A DNA stretch of 64,000 nt from Actinomadura rubrisoli (GTDB lineage Bacteria > Actinomycetota > Actinomycetes > Streptosporangiales > Streptosporangiaceae), in contig NZ_SMKU01000002.1 of the NCBI RefSeq assembly GCF_004349215.1, positions 40,491 to 104,490 on the forward strand. The letters are read 5' to 3'. Positions within the stretch are counted from its first letter, which is position 1. The number at the start of each line of letters is the position of its first letter. A model generated the notes under the pieces. The model did not search any database, had not been told where the DNA came from, and worked only from the letters and a program-made list of their open reading frames with translations. Of this stretch, positions 42,207 to 50,176 are shown piece after piece. The position numbers and the translations under genes are program-made.

Positions 42207-42584
42207 TCACGGCGCACCGCCCACAGCGGGTGAGGTGTCGAGGCGCCAGCCGCGGATCGTGTTCGGGCTGCGGCGCAGGATCCGGTCGGCGACGAGGCCG
42301 GGGACGGTGCCGCCGAGGTAGTCGACGCGACCGCAGATCGACAGGGTCGGCTGCCGGTCGGCGCCGTTGTCGGTGTACGGGGCCAGGAGCACGGCGAGGT
42401 CGGGATGGTCGCGGGGGTAGATAGCGACGCGTACGGCGTCACCGCGGTCCATGAGGTAGCCGCTGTGCCAGACCCAGTCGGGGCCGGTGTGCTTCTGCGG
42501 GCCGTTGAAGATCCCGGTGACCGTGATCTCGGCACCGACGCAGTGGGCGCCGGAGACCACAGCCTGGATGCTGGAGGTGGTCAT
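42207..42584 (-). CDS. Hypothetical beta-barrel-like protein
   Basis: 125 residues from ATG at 42584, overlapping the upstream stop. VGAEITVTGIFNGPQKH, then DAVRVAIYPRDHPDLAVLLAP and LSICGRVDYLGG suggest an OB-fold-like barrel, but I cannot name the family. Confidence 0.58.
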   Translation of the reverse strand: MTTSSIQAVVSGAHCVGAEITVTGIFNGPQKHTGPDWVWHSGYLMDRGDAVRVAIYPRDHPDLAVLLAPYTDNGADRQPTLSICGRVDYLGGTVPGLVADRILRRSPNTIRGWRLDTSPAVGGAP

Positions 42585-42889
42585 TCCGCCTCCTTGGGGT
42601 AGTACTGCGCGCATGCCTCGGCGGTGTCGACTGCGTCCTGCCCGCGGCGCGGAGGCCACGTCGCGTCCTCGAGTTCGGCGAGCAGCTCCTCGTCCTCGTC
42701 GGGCAGTTCGACAGTCATCGACTCCGGGTGAGAGGACGGGGGCTCGTTGATCGCCTTCACGGTGGACCCACACGCAGAACAGAAGAACCAGGGGCCGTAC
42801 CTGCGGCCGCTACCGGAGGTCTCGGCGGGCTGGAACTGCCAGATGTGTTCGCCGGAGAGGCGGTGCCACAGGCGTCGCAGAGCGTTCAC
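42581..42889 (-). CDS. Hypothetical protein with CxxC
   Basis: 102 residues. EHIWQFQPAETSGSGRRYGPWFFCSACGSTVKAI is a possible half zinc ribbon; the rest is acidic (PDEDEELLAELEDATW). Overlaps both neighbours by four bases in a coupled operon. Confidence 0.58.
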   Translation of the reverse strand: MNALRRLWHRLSGEHIWQFQPAETSGSGRRYGPWFFCSACGSTVKAINEPPSSHPESMTVELPDEDEELLAELEDATWPPRRGQDAVDTAEACAQYYPKEAE

Positions 42890-43326
42890 CGCGGCTCACC
42901 CCGGTCCCGCAGGTTCGCGGCGGCCTGGTCCACGGCGGCGAGGGCCCGGATCGCGAACAGCTCACCCTGGATGAACTCGGCCTCGCCGCTGTCCACCGCG
43001 TTGGTCAGCTCGCGGATGTAGGAGACGCGGCGTTCAGCGTTCATCCCGGGCGGCGGGTCCGCGAGCTTCACGATCCCGCCGGCGAAGTGGAACCCGTACG
43101 GGGTGCCGTCCCCAGCCGTGTCCTCGACCGTGTACTGGAACAGTGCCGTCAGCTTGAACCGGTGCCCGGGCTTGCTGGTGGTGCACTCGCAGACCAGCTT
43201 GGGTGCGCCCGTGTCGCCGCGCAGTTCGTGGGTGCCTTCCAGCCCGTAGCGGCGCAGGCCCATGAAGACCGCGGCCTCGCCGGCTTCGTAGGTGCGGCGC
43301 CCGAAGGTGATGGTGCCGTTGCTCAC
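42886..43326 (-). CDS. Hypothetical protein
   Basis: 146 residues. First half has strands (GTITFGRRTYEAGEAAVFMG), second half a helix with IRELTNAVDSGEAEFIQGELFAIRALAAVDQA. Not recognised. Coupled by four-base overlaps. Confidence 0.58.
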   Translation of the reverse strand: MSNGTITFGRRTYEAGEAAVFMGLRRYGLEGTHELRGDTGAPKLVCECTTSKPGHRFKLTALFQYTVEDTAGDGTPYGFHFAGGIVKLADPPPGMNAERRVSYIRELTNAVDSGEAEFIQGELFAIRALAAVDQAAANLRDRGEPR

Positions 43327-43517
43327 AGGGTCACCTCGCGGTTGAGGTCCGCGGCGTGCACGGCATGCCCGTGGGGGCAGCGGTAATGGATCGGACCCTC
43401 GTCCAGCGCGACGCCCTCATGGGCGGGGCAGTGCGCTGGCGGACGGGTCGACGGGGCGGTCAGGACCCGGGCAGCGGTCATGTTTCGCTCGACCAGGTCA
43501 GAGGCGGTGCGGATCAT
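43323..43517 (-). CDS. Small Cys/His protein
   Basis: 64 residues from ATG at 43517. PAHCPAHEGVALDEGPIHYRCPHGHAVHAADL has C-x2-H and C-x2-H pairs that could bind zinc. Overlaps upstream and downstream genes by four bases. Confidence 0.55.
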   Translation of the reverse strand: MIRTASDLVERNMTAARVLTAPSTRPPAHCPAHEGVALDEGPIHYRCPHGHAVHAADLNREVTL

Positions 43518-43798
43518 GACGCGGCCTCCTGCGGTGGGTGGTAGCCGGCGACGGCTCCGAGCCATGTGGCGTGGTCGGCGACGGCGGGGGTGGTGGCGAC
43601 GTGAGCACCGGATGCCTGGAGCAGCAGGGCGAGGAGCGCGTCGGCGGACACGCCGGGCGCTGGACGGGTGTCGATGCCGAGGGCGTCGAGCATCTCGCTG
43701 AACGCGACCCTCGCTGCGGCCAATGGCAGCGCATCGACGGGAGATGCGGGGGCGGGGACGACCGTGAGAGCCGGCCGCTCGATAGCGGGGGCGGTCAC
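43514..43798 (-). CDS. Small hypothetical protein
   Basis: 94 residues from GTG at 43798. Pattern RVAFSEMLDALGIDTRPAP, then DALLALLLQASGAH and ATWLGAVAGYHPP. Helical. GTGA overlap with the upstream gene supports the chosen start. Confidence 0.55.
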   Translation of the reverse strand: MTAPAIERPALTVVPAPASPVDALPLAAARVAFSEMLDALGIDTRPAPGVSADALLALLLQASGAHVATTPAVADHATWLGAVAGYHPPQEAAS

Positions 43799-43899
43799 TT
43801 CTGCCTTCCATGCTGCTGCCGGTCGTAGGCGTCCCGGACCTTCTTCGGCTCGCCGCCCGGGTAGGTGATGGTCTGCTCGTCGGTTACGCTGGTGAGCAT
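43795..43899 (-). CDS. Very small protein
   Basis: 34 residues from ATG at 43899: MLTSVTDEQTITYPGGEPKK, then VRDAYDRQQHGRQK. GAAGGCAGG lies upstream and the stop overlaps the next GTG. Start of this overlapping gene group. Confidence 0.5.
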   Translation of the reverse strand: MLTSVTDEQTITYPGGEPKKVRDAYDRQQHGRQK

Positions 43900-44046
43900 C
43901 GGACCTGCCTTCTTCGCAGTGGGTGAGCGTCCTACTGGCCCCGCCCTGGTGTTCCAGCACCGGGCGGGGCTTCGTGCTGTACGGGGAGCTCTCCGCCGCC
44001 CCGCGCGGGGTCTCTGCCACAGAAGTGCCAAGAGCCTGGACGGGCC

Positions 44047-44274
44047 TCAGTTCTTGTCCGCGAGGACGTGGCGCGCCATGTCTGTGGTGATGTCGCTCCG
44101 GCGCTGGCCGTAGCGGATCTCGGCGTACACCTCCTCGGGCGTGAACCTCGGATGCTTCGCGGCGACTTCGAGGATGAATCGGGTTTTGGCGTCGTCGAGG
44201 TCGGCAGGCGCTGGCGAGGTACTGCGCTGGAGGGGGCGACGGACGGACCGCTCTCGCTTGTCGGAATAGGTCAT
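44047..44274 (-). CDS. Small helical protein
   Basis: 75 residues; basic N-terminus, then DDAKTRFILEVAAKHPRFTPEEVYAEIRYGQRR, like a small HTH. Not recognised. The 147-base gap after it (43,900-44,046) shows no gene. Confidence 0.52.
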   Translation of the reverse strand: MTYSDKRERSVRRPLQRSTSPAPADLDDAKTRFILEVAAKHPRFTPEEVYAEIRYGQRRSDITTDMARHVLADKN

Positions 44275-44376
44275 CGGTCGTTCTTCCTACTGGTGGATGT
44301 GGGGTGGAGCCCTCCGCCGCCCCGCCCATCAGGGGACCTGACACGAGGGCGTCAGCAGACGAGACGGCGGAGGAGA

Positions 44377-44667
44377 TCATGACGACGCCTTCAGCACAGT
44401 GACTTCGTCATCGGGGGCCAGGCAGAACGACATGCTTGGGTCGTCGGAGAGCGTCAGGTACACGGTGGGCGCACCACCCTCGCCGTGCTCCCGGTAGGTG
44501 GCCTTCACGACCGTCGGCCACCGTCCGCCGGCCTTCGTGATCTGCTGGTTGTCGCGGACAGGGCGCCGCCGCCAGCGGGACTTGTAGCGGCACACAACCT
44601 TGGTCACGCTCTGGTCTTCGCGGACCTCGCGGGCCTGGATCGTTTGTGTCTGCTGCTTGCCGCTCAT
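44377..44667 (-). CDS. Hypothetical beta-rich protein
   Basis: 96 residues from ATG at 44667, overlapping the upstream gene by four bases. VTKVVCRYKSRWRRRPVRDN and TVYLTLSDDPSMSFCLAPDDEVTV. Small beta fold; unknown. Confidence 0.55.
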   Translation of the reverse strand: MSGKQQTQTIQAREVREDQSVTKVVCRYKSRWRRRPVRDNQQITKAGGRWPTVVKATYREHGEGGAPTVYLTLSDDPSMSFCLAPDDEVTVLKASS

Positions 44668-45086
44668 CGGGGCGTCCTCCGGCGCAGCCGCTGGAGGAAC
44701 ACCTGGACCGGCACCAGCGGCGGTAGGTCGCCGCACGCTGGGCAGTCGTCATGCTGGTGCGAGACGTCGCTGCACTCGGGGTCGAACACCTCGGTGACCT
44801 GACCGACGACCAGGACGTACACCGCGAGGACGAACCCGGTCCCGAGCAGCAGCTTCGAGTCCTGGATGAAGCCAGTGGCCCCGAGCAGGATCATCGAGAT
44901 CATGGCCGGGGAGGGGAGCGCCCGGACGACCCGGCGTGCCTTAGCAGTGCCGTGCGGCGTCGTTCGCTCGGGCTCAGCGTGCGCGACTGTGTGGTGGATG
45001 GACAGCGGATGGGGGCCCCGCGAGATTCCACGCAGCGTGCGCGGAGTTTCCTCGGGCGTCGGCTCGCCTCTGCCAGACGTGATCAT
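44664..45086 (-). CDS. Membrane protein with zinc-like Cys motif
   Basis: 140 residues. Two membrane segments (AMISMILLGATGFI; LLLGTGFVLAVYVLVVG) followed by CSDVSHQHDDCPACG. Four-base overlaps on both sides. Unknown. Confidence 0.55.
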   Translation of the reverse strand: MITSGRGEPTPEETPRTLRGISRGPHPLSIHHTVAHAEPERTTPHGTAKARRVVRALPSPAMISMILLGATGFIQDSKLLLGTGFVLAVYVLVVGQVTEVFDPECSDVSHQHDDCPACGDLPPLVPVQVFLQRLRRRTPR

Positions 45087-45256
45087 GAGTGGTCCTCTCT
45101 CGGTGGGAAGACGGTGCGCCAGGCGTCGACCAGGGCACGGCCCCTGTACGAGCCGAGCCGCTCGAGGTACTCCTCGGCAGCTGAGCGCGGAGTGTCGGCG
45201 TTGACCTGCGTCTTGGTGGCTGGCTCGACCTGAGCCGCGGTGTCTTCACGTGTCAC
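45083..45256 (-). CDS. Small acidic protein
   Basis: 57 residues from GTG at 45256 with GGAGG six bases upstream; QVNADTPRSAAEEYLERLGS and a WRTVFPPRE end. First gene of a minus-strand run, divergent from the + gene at 45327. Confidence 0.52.
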   Translation of the reverse strand: MTREDTAAQVEPATKTQVNADTPRSAAEEYLERLGSYRGRALVDAWRTVFPPREDHS

Positions 45257-45326
45257 TGGAGACCTCCGAGCGACACGCCGCGCCGCCATCCCGGAAACGG
45301 GATGGGCGGCGGCAGAGACTTGAGGT

Positions 45327-45743
45327 ATGGGCAGAACCCGTACCCCTCGATGGGCTCGGCGCTTCCGACAGCGCCGTGCCGCCACCCGCATCCCGTCCGG
45401 CTATCAGCCCGGACACGTCCACGGCTTCACCGGAGAAGCCGCAACCATCCCGGTCAGCCGCACGTACTACCGCAGTGACACCTGGGACGCGCCCGAACTG
45501 AGGCTCCATCTGACCGCAACCGTCAACTACCTCGGAAGGATCGCCAAACGCTCCTACGCGCAGGCTTCCAAGCGAGGAGACGTTGACGCGCTCGCCATGC
45601 TTGACGCCGAACACCGGCCCCTGGCGGACACGGTGCTGATCGCCCCGCACCGCGTCCGGAGTGCCATGGACGCCCGCGGCTACGACGACATCGACCACCG
45701 GCCTGACCTTGAGGACCCTCATAGCTGGTCCTCCGCGGCGTAG
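45327..45743 (+). CDS. Hypothetical protein, lone + strand gene
   Basis: 138 residues. Basic N-terminus, then RTYYRSDTWDAPELRLHLTATVNYLGRIAKRSYAQAS and LADTVLIAPHRVRSAMDARGY. The composition is protein-like and better than that of the opposite frame. It is the only + gene between 25.6 and 47 kb and overlaps the 3' end of the next minus gene. GAGG sits very close to its ATG. Unknown. Confidence 0.58.
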   Translation: MGRTRTPRWARRFRQRRAATRIPSGYQPGHVHGFTGEAATIPVSRTYYRSDTWDAPELRLHLTATVNYLGRIAKRSYAQASKRGDVDALAMLDAEHRPLADTVLIAPHRVRSAMDARGYDDIDHRPDLEDPHSWSSAA

Positions 45744-46162
45744 TTCGCGGCCTCCGCGAGGTCGAGTCCGGTTACGCGGCCGGACGCGAGACAGCCACGG
45801 AGGCTGACGGGGATGCCCGCCGCCATCGACGCTGCGAGCCGCAGCGCTCGCGTGGCACGAACAGGTCCTTCAATCTCGCCGGCGTCTAGGGCGGTGACTG
45901 CGTCCTCCCAGAGCACGTGGGCGTGCCGGACACCGCTCGCCCGGTCCCGCTTCTTCGCCACGCGCACGAACCGGGCGACGAAGTCGGGCCGGGCGAGCCA
46001 GTACGGAACGAGCCCCTCCACGGTCGTTTCGATCAGTGCCTGAATAGCGATGTGTTCGCTGTCGGCGACGGCATGGGGGCAGTGCTTCGCGTACGTCGTG
46101 AGCCCGTCGCACAGGTCTGCGAGCCCGATCGGCTTGGTCTTGCGACTCAGAACATTCAGCAC
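45719..46162 (-). CDS. Hypothetical helical protein
   Basis: 147 residues from GTG at 46162, chosen for GAGGAG upstream. LADLCDGLTTYAKHCPHAVADSEHIAIQALIETTVEGLVPYWLARPDFVARFVRVA and an Ala-rich C-terminus. No motif recognised. Confidence 0.58.
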   Translation of the reverse strand: MLNVLSRKTKPIGLADLCDGLTTYAKHCPHAVADSEHIAIQALIETTVEGLVPYWLARPDFVARFVRVAKKRDRASGVRHAHVLWEDAVTALDAGEIEGPVRATRALRLAASMAAGIPVSLRGCLASGRVTGLDLAEAANYAAEDQL

Positions 46163-46164
46163 GC

Positions 46165-46299
46165 CTACTCCTCGCCGCTGCCGGGGGTGTAGAGGCATCC
46201 CGGCCGGTCCGTGTCGAACACGGCCATCGCGAGGGGCGCCTCGTCCTGTTCTGGGCCCGGGTGCACGGGGTCCGTGGACGTCATGTCGGTGGAGTTCAT
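46165..46299 (-). CDS. Very small protein
   Basis: 44 residues from ATG at 46299, overlapping the upstream HTH gene by four bases. MNSTDMTSTDPVHPGPEQDE, then AMAVFDTDRPGCLYTPGSG. Unknown. Confidence 0.48.
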   Translation of the reverse strand: MNSTDMTSTDPVHPGPEQDEAPLAMAVFDTDRPGCLYTPGSGEE

Positions 46300-46598
46300 G
46301 CCGCTCCCTTGTTCGCCTTGGCGAGCCACTGGGCGGCGAACACGTCGAAGTCCGGGTGCCGGCCTGCTCGTACCTCCGCGATGACGTCGTCGACGAACTC
46401 GCGGAGGATTAGGTGTTGGCCGCCGCACCGGCCACTCGGCCATGCGCCTGCCTGAACGCGACGGCGTACCGTCATGGTGGAGATGCCGAGGATCTGAGCG
46501 ACTTCGGAGATCGTAAGGAAGAGGGGCGACTCGTCGGATGGCGAGTCCGGCTCAACGGCGTCGACGCTCACAAGCGCGTCCTTCCCGGGGGGCGTCAT
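46296..46598 (-). CDS. Excisionase/MerR-type HTH protein
   Basis: 100 residues. LFLTISEVAQILGISTMTVRRRVQAGAWPSGRCGGQHLILREFVDDVIAEV is the winged HTH of the excisionase (HTH_17) group. Overlaps the next HTH gene by four bases. May act in excision or in controlling the downstream genes. Confidence 0.75.
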   Translation of the reverse strand: MTPPGKDALVSVDAVEPDSPSDESPLFLTISEVAQILGISTMTVRRRVQAGAWPSGRCGGQHLILREFVDDVIAEVRAGRHPDFDVFAAQWLAKANKGAA

Positions 46599-46903
46599 GC
46601 CGCGGCCTCGACCGGCTGGGCCACTCCCTCTTGGGCCTGGGCGATCCAGTTGGCGGCGTAGTCCTCGAAGCGGGCGCCGGACGGCGCGCTGATGAATCCG
46701 AAGACGAAGTCGCTTCGCATCCGGTAGCTGTCGCCGAACTGGACGCCGGGGAAGCGTCCTTCACGGAGCCCGCCGTAGAGGTAGGACTTGCTGACCTTGA
46801 GGACCGTCGCTGCCTCCGAGACGAGCAGGAAGGGTCCCGTGCTGCACGCGCACGGCGTGCGCTCGATGTCCTTCGCGCCCTGGAGACGCTCGGTGCTCTG
46901 CAT
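46595..46903 (-). CDS. Excisionase-type HTH protein
   Basis: 102 residues. FLLVSEAATVLKVSKSYLYGGLREGRFPGVQFGDSYRMRSDFVFGFI is again an HTH_17 fold, related to its neighbour. The palindrome at 46907-46926 begins four bases upstream of its start, so this pair is tightly repressible, probably by the divergent GntR protein. Confidence 0.75.
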   Translation of the reverse strand: MQSTERLQGAKDIERTPCACSTGPFLLVSEAATVLKVSKSYLYGGLREGRFPGVQFGDSYRMRSDFVFGFISAPSGARFEDYAANWIAQAQEGVAQPVEAAA

Positions 46904-46906
46904 GGA

Positions 46907-46926
46907 CTAAACGTTATGACGTTTAG
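46907..46926. promoter_or_regulatory. 20-bp palindrome, likely operator
   Basis: CTAAACGT (46907-46914), TATG, ACGTTTAG (46919-46926): perfect eight-base arms, AT-richer than the surroundings. It lies between the minus-strand HTH operon and the + strand KorSA-like gene (start 47040). Confidence 0.65.
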
Positions 46927-47039
46927 CCAATGATTGCAAGGGGCTCCGTGCTGTTCCTCTTTCGAGGTGCTGCCCTACCTGGGAAGCTGCTTGTAGGCGT
47001 TGCTATAAGGTTTCGGACAAGCGAGGAGGTGGAGGTCGG

Positions 47040-47819
47040 ATGCAGGGAAAGCAGGGGCGTCCTGCGTACAGGCAGATCGCGGAGGATCTCCGTGCGCAGA
47101 TCGAGGATGGTTCCCTGCCGGAAGGCGCCCGCATCCCGTCCGAATCCGAGCTCGGTGCGGACTACGGGGTCTCAAGGATCGTCGTCCGAAACGCGATGGG
47201 ACTCTTGGCGAGCCAGGGCCTGATCAGCAAGGAACGTGGCCGTGGATCATTCGTTCGGCACCGGGGCCCGAAAGAGACACGCATCGTCGGTGACTTCTAC
47301 GGCAAGCGCCACACGGGTTCACCGTTCGCGGCAGCCGTGAAGGCGGCTGGGCATCGACCTGAGTGGGACTACCAGACCAGAGAGACGACCGCGTCGCCCG
47401 CGGTTGCTGAGCGGCTCGGCATCGAGGGCGGCGACCCCGTCATGCGCACGACGTACACGTTTTTCAGCGATAACCAGCCCGTCATGCTGTCGACGTCGTA
47501 TGAGCCGCTGGCGATCACGCGCGGGACGCCCGTCGAACATCCTGAGGCCGGGCCGATCACCGGAGTTGTCGCGCGCATGGACAGCATCGGGAAGGTCATA
47601 ACGCACGTCACCGAAGAGACTGTGGCTCGGGCGGCCAGGAACATAGAGAGGGAAGCCCTCGACGTCGCCGAGGGGACCCCGGTGTTCGCCATCACCCGGA
47701 CGTACTTCGCCGGCAACCAGGCCGTAGAGACTGCGGACATCGTCGTGTCCGCGGACCGCTACAAGCTCAAGTATCGGGTGCCTCTACCTCCGCCAGGTGA
47801 GCAGCGGGACTCGGAGTGA
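47040..47819 (+). CDS. GntR/HutC-type regulator, KorSA-like
   Basis: 259 residues, ATG with GGAGGT upstream. Winged helix at 8-75 (YRQIAEDLRAQIEDGSLPEGARIPSESELGADYGVSRIVVRNAMGLLASQGLISKERGRGSFV in outline), then a UTRA ligand domain (about 95-250) with DPVMRTTYTFFSDNQPVMLSTSYEP. In the Streptomyces element pSAM2 the GntR protein KorSA represses transfer and replication activation and sits beside the Nudix gene pif; here two Nudix genes follow. The KorSA role is by analogy. Confidence 0.82.
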   Translation: MQGKQGRPAYRQIAEDLRAQIEDGSLPEGARIPSESELGADYGVSRIVVRNAMGLLASQGLISKERGRGSFVRHRGPKETRIVGDFYGKRHTGSPFAAAVKAAGHRPEWDYQTRETTASPAVAERLGIEGGDPVMRTTYTFFSDNQPVMLSTSYEPLAITRGTPVEHPEAGPITGVVARMDSIGKVITHVTEETVARAARNIEREALDVAEGTPVFAITRTYFAGNQAVETADIVVSADRYKLKYRVPLPPPGEQRDSE

Positions 47820-48069
47820 TCTGTCCCGATGGTCCGTCCACTAGCCCCACCGGCCCGTAGAGCGCGAGGACGTCGGCCACCGACGAGCCGCTTCCTCGCC
47901 GACCCCAACGCAGAGGTCCCGCAAATGTGGTGCTCGAGGTGTCTGAAGCGAGATCCCGGCGATCCATGCCCCAACGATCGCCCGTACAGGCTGCGTCACG
48001 CCATGTACGAACCCTGCAACTCCAGTGCATCATCGGCAAGTAGAGCCATTAGCTAACGCAGGAGGGGTG

Positions 48070-48717
48070 ATGATGGGCCCGACGCGATCGTGGACGGGAC
48101 GAGACGCGACCACCCTGCGGAAGGCGCTGCGCATGACCACCGACGGCTTCGCTGCACGGCTGCAGGTCGCGCCGCGGACCGTCGCGAACTGGGCCGCTCA
48201 CCCGGAGATGGTGCCGCGGCTCGGAGCGCAGGACGAGCTCGACCGTCTGCTTGCCGCTGCGCCCGCTGAGGTCCAGGCGCACCTCGACGATGCCAGTGCT
48301 TCGACCGGAGTTGAGGCGGCCCAGGTGTTGCGCGTAGCGATCGCGGTCCTTGCGCACGACGGCCAGGTGCTCCTGGTCCGTCGGCGTGACGACGGCGCCG
48401 GGATCTCGTGGCAGTTCCCTGCGGGGATTATCAAGCCTGGTGAGCGTGGCGAGGACGTCGCCGTCCGTGAGACGCTCGCGGAGACCGGCGTGCACTGCTC
48501 GGTGAAGGAACACCTTGGTAGCCGCTGCCACCCGGTGACCGGCGTCCAATGCGACTACTACCGGTGCGATTACCTGGCAGGGGACGCCTACAACCGCGAC
48601 TCTGTTGAGAACACTGGCGTGACGTGGGCGCCACAAACACAGTTGACCAAGTTCCTTTCGAGAGAGACCGTCTACCCGCCGGTACTGCGGATGCTGGAGG
48701 ACACCCATGCAGCCTGA
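48070..48717 (+). CDS. Nudix hydrolase with N-terminal HTH (Pif-like)
   Basis: 215 residues from ATG at 48070 (GGAGGGG upstream). Residues about 5-45 look like an HTH (ATTLRKALRMTTDGFAARLQVAPRTVANWAAHPE). The Nudix domain follows: LLVRRRDDGAGISWQFPAG, then GIIKPGE and VAVRETLAETGV, a near-complete Nudix box. pSAM2 Pif, a Nudix protein, blocks redundant transfer into cells already carrying the element; a similar role is possible. Overlaps the next Nudix gene by 11 bases. Confidence 0.75.
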   Translation: MMGPTRSWTGRDATTLRKALRMTTDGFAARLQVAPRTVANWAAHPEMVPRLGAQDELDRLLAAAPAEVQAHLDDASASTGVEAAQVLRVAIAVLAHDGQVLLVRRRDDGAGISWQFPAGIIKPGERGEDVAVRETLAETGVHCSVKEHLGSRCHPVTGVQCDYYRCDYLAGDAYNRDSVENTGVTWAPQTQLTKFLSRETVYPPVLRMLEDTHAA

Positions 48718-49114
48718 GATCGACACTCGCCCGACGATCGCGGCGGCCGTCATCGTGCAAGGTGGCCGATTCCTCCTGGTGCAGCGGGCTGTGTCCGAGG
48801 GGTCGCTGTCGTGGCAGTTCCCGGCTGGCGAGGTCGAGATCGGCGAGACGCCGGAAGACGCCGCGGTGCGGGAGACCGCCGAAGAGGCCGGCGTCACAGT
48901 GGTCGCGAAGTCGCGGCTGGGGGAGCGGATCCACCCGGCGACAGGCCGCACGATGATCTATGTCGCCTGCGAGATCGTTGAGGGTGAAGCGCATGCGGCC
49001 GACGTCGACGAGATCGCGGCTGTCCACTGGTGCCACCTCGACGAGATCGGCGACTTCGTCCCGTACGGGTTCTACGAGCCGGTGCAGTTGCACCTCGAAG
49101 CGCAGCTCGCCTGA
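48707..49114 (+). CDS. Nudix hydrolase
   Basis: 135 residues. Full Nudix box: GEVEIGE, TPEDAAV, RETAEEAGV, following LLVQRAVSEGSLSWQFPAG. It is a stand-alone paralogue of the Nudix domain just upstream and is translated with it. Substrate unknown; could hydrolyse nucleotide sugars, ADP-ribose or damaged nucleotides. Confidence 0.8.
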   Translation: MQPEIDTRPTIAAAVIVQGGRFLLVQRAVSEGSLSWQFPAGEVEIGETPEDAAVRETAEEAGVTVVAKSRLGERIHPATGRTMIYVACEIVEGEAHAADVDEIAAVHWCHLDEIGDFVPYGFYEPVQLHLEAQLA

Positions 49115-49122
49115 TGCAGGCG

Positions 49123-49230
49123 CTATCGGGAGACGGGGCAGGCTAGCCAGTCGTCGTAGCTGTCGCCGTTCCCGCGGTGCGTGAGGTACCTCTTGGCCTC
49201 CAGCCATTGGAAGGCGTCCATCAGCGTCAT
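49123..49230 (-). CDS. Possible small or truncated protein
   Basis: 35 residues from ATG at 49230: MTLMDAFQWLEAKRYLTHRG, then NGDSYDDWLACPVSR. The in-frame codons before the ATG (SRYDAFTS) also look protein-like before a stop, so it may be the remains of a longer gene. Low confidence. Confidence 0.3.
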   Translation of the reverse strand: MTLMDAFQWLEAKRYLTHRGNGDSYDDWLACPVSR

Positions 49231-49479
49231 CGACGTGAACGCGTCGTACCGCGATGACTGGCATCACCAGCTCGAGCGGCAACGGATCAGGGAACTCGGC
49301 TGGAGTGACTCTCTTGGAGCCCGCCGCGAGGCTGAATACGTCTGCGGTCGCCTCGAACGAGGGGCCTGCGGCTAGGTCGCGCACCCTGGGCCAGCCTTAT
49401 GGGGTGGTCTGACGACATGTCGTGTATCCCCCTACTCGGTCGGTTGTCAAGCATCGCAGGTCAGTCCGGCGTTCTGATG

Positions 49480-49564
49480 TGCCACTTCTGGCACAAGATC
49501 GCGATTCGGTGCCACTTTTGGCCCAGCTGCCCGCATCGAGCTGTGCCATTTTTGGCACAAGATC
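49480..49564. repeat. Three repeats of TGCCA-TTYTGGC(A)
   Basis: TGCCACTTCTGGCACAAGAT (49480-49499), TGCCACTTTTGGC (49510-49522) and TGCCATTTTTGGCACAAGAT (49544-49563) start 30 and 34 bases apart. Each core is an inverted repeat TGCCA-n3/4-TGGCA. They occupy the gap between the Nudix genes and the zinc-finger/HTH gene; nothing else is seen in 49.23-49.48 kb. Confidence 0.7.
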
Positions 49565-50054
49565 ATTGCGGCCTCCTGCGGTAGTAGGTCCGGCGAGAGA
49601 TCCCGAGTTTGGTCGCCGCGGTCTTCGCGTCGGACTCCCAGATGCGCATCCCGATCGCCAGCCGAAGCTCGCCGCCTGCCGTGGTCCCGTCGATCAACCC
49701 TTCAAGCCATCCCTTGAGTTCTTCGAGTTCCTCACGGGCTGACCGCTCCGCTGGGCTCTCAGCCGCTCGCGCGCCTGGGCTCCAGGAGACACAGCGCAGC
49801 GAGATACCGCGAGCGGTCATCGCGCGCTTCACGTCAGCGGGAGCGCAGCCTCGATGGCACATCCAGACGATGCGCTGCGAGCCGCCAGCCGTGAGGCTCA
49901 GCGTCCGCTTGCTCTCCTCTGGGCGAGCGCACACCGGGCAGCGTGCGGACCACTGTCGTTTGCCTTCAGCGGTCCTACGCGCGCCGTCCAAGTTGGCGCA
50001 GACGTGGTCTGTCAAACAGTCTTCGGCGTCGAGTTCACAGCGGTGCACGACCAC
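49563..50054 (-). CDS. Zinc-ribbon plus HTH protein (primase-like zinc finger)
   Basis: 163 residues from GTG. RQWSARCPVC...RIVWMCHRGCAPADVKRAMTARGI resembles the CHC2-type zinc finger of DNA primases (Cys pairs around a small beta sheet, then a helix). Downstream is a helix and a C-terminal HTH (AATKLGISRRTYYRRR). A polymerase or TOPRIM domain is absent. It may bind the repeats at 49480-49564 beside its 3' end; this is inference. Confidence 0.65.
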   Translation of the reverse strand: MVVHRCELDAEDCLTDHVCANLDGARRTAEGKRQWSARCPVCARPEESKRTLSLTAGGSQRIVWMCHRGCAPADVKRAMTARGISLRCVSWSPGARAAESPAERSAREELEELKGWLEGLIDGTTAGGELRLAIGMRIWESDAKTAATKLGISRRTYYRRRPQ

Positions 50055-50176
50055 CGCCGGAGTCGAGCGTCGCTGATGGGGCCGAGATGCATCGTGGGCT
50101 ATTCTGGCTGTGCTGGTTGCTGTGGAGGCGACCGAAGCGTTTGCGGCTCTCAGGCTTTGCCTGGGGGCCGCTTCTT

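Noticed and set aside
45246..45722. Minus-strand frame opposite the + gene at 45327
   Set aside because: Val/Gly-rich composition without pattern; the + frame gives a more protein-like sequence.
47925..48056. 43-residue frame with CxxC between the GntR and Nudix genes
   Set aside because: Possible GAGG upstream, but composition is weak and there is no coupling to neighbours, so I did not call it.
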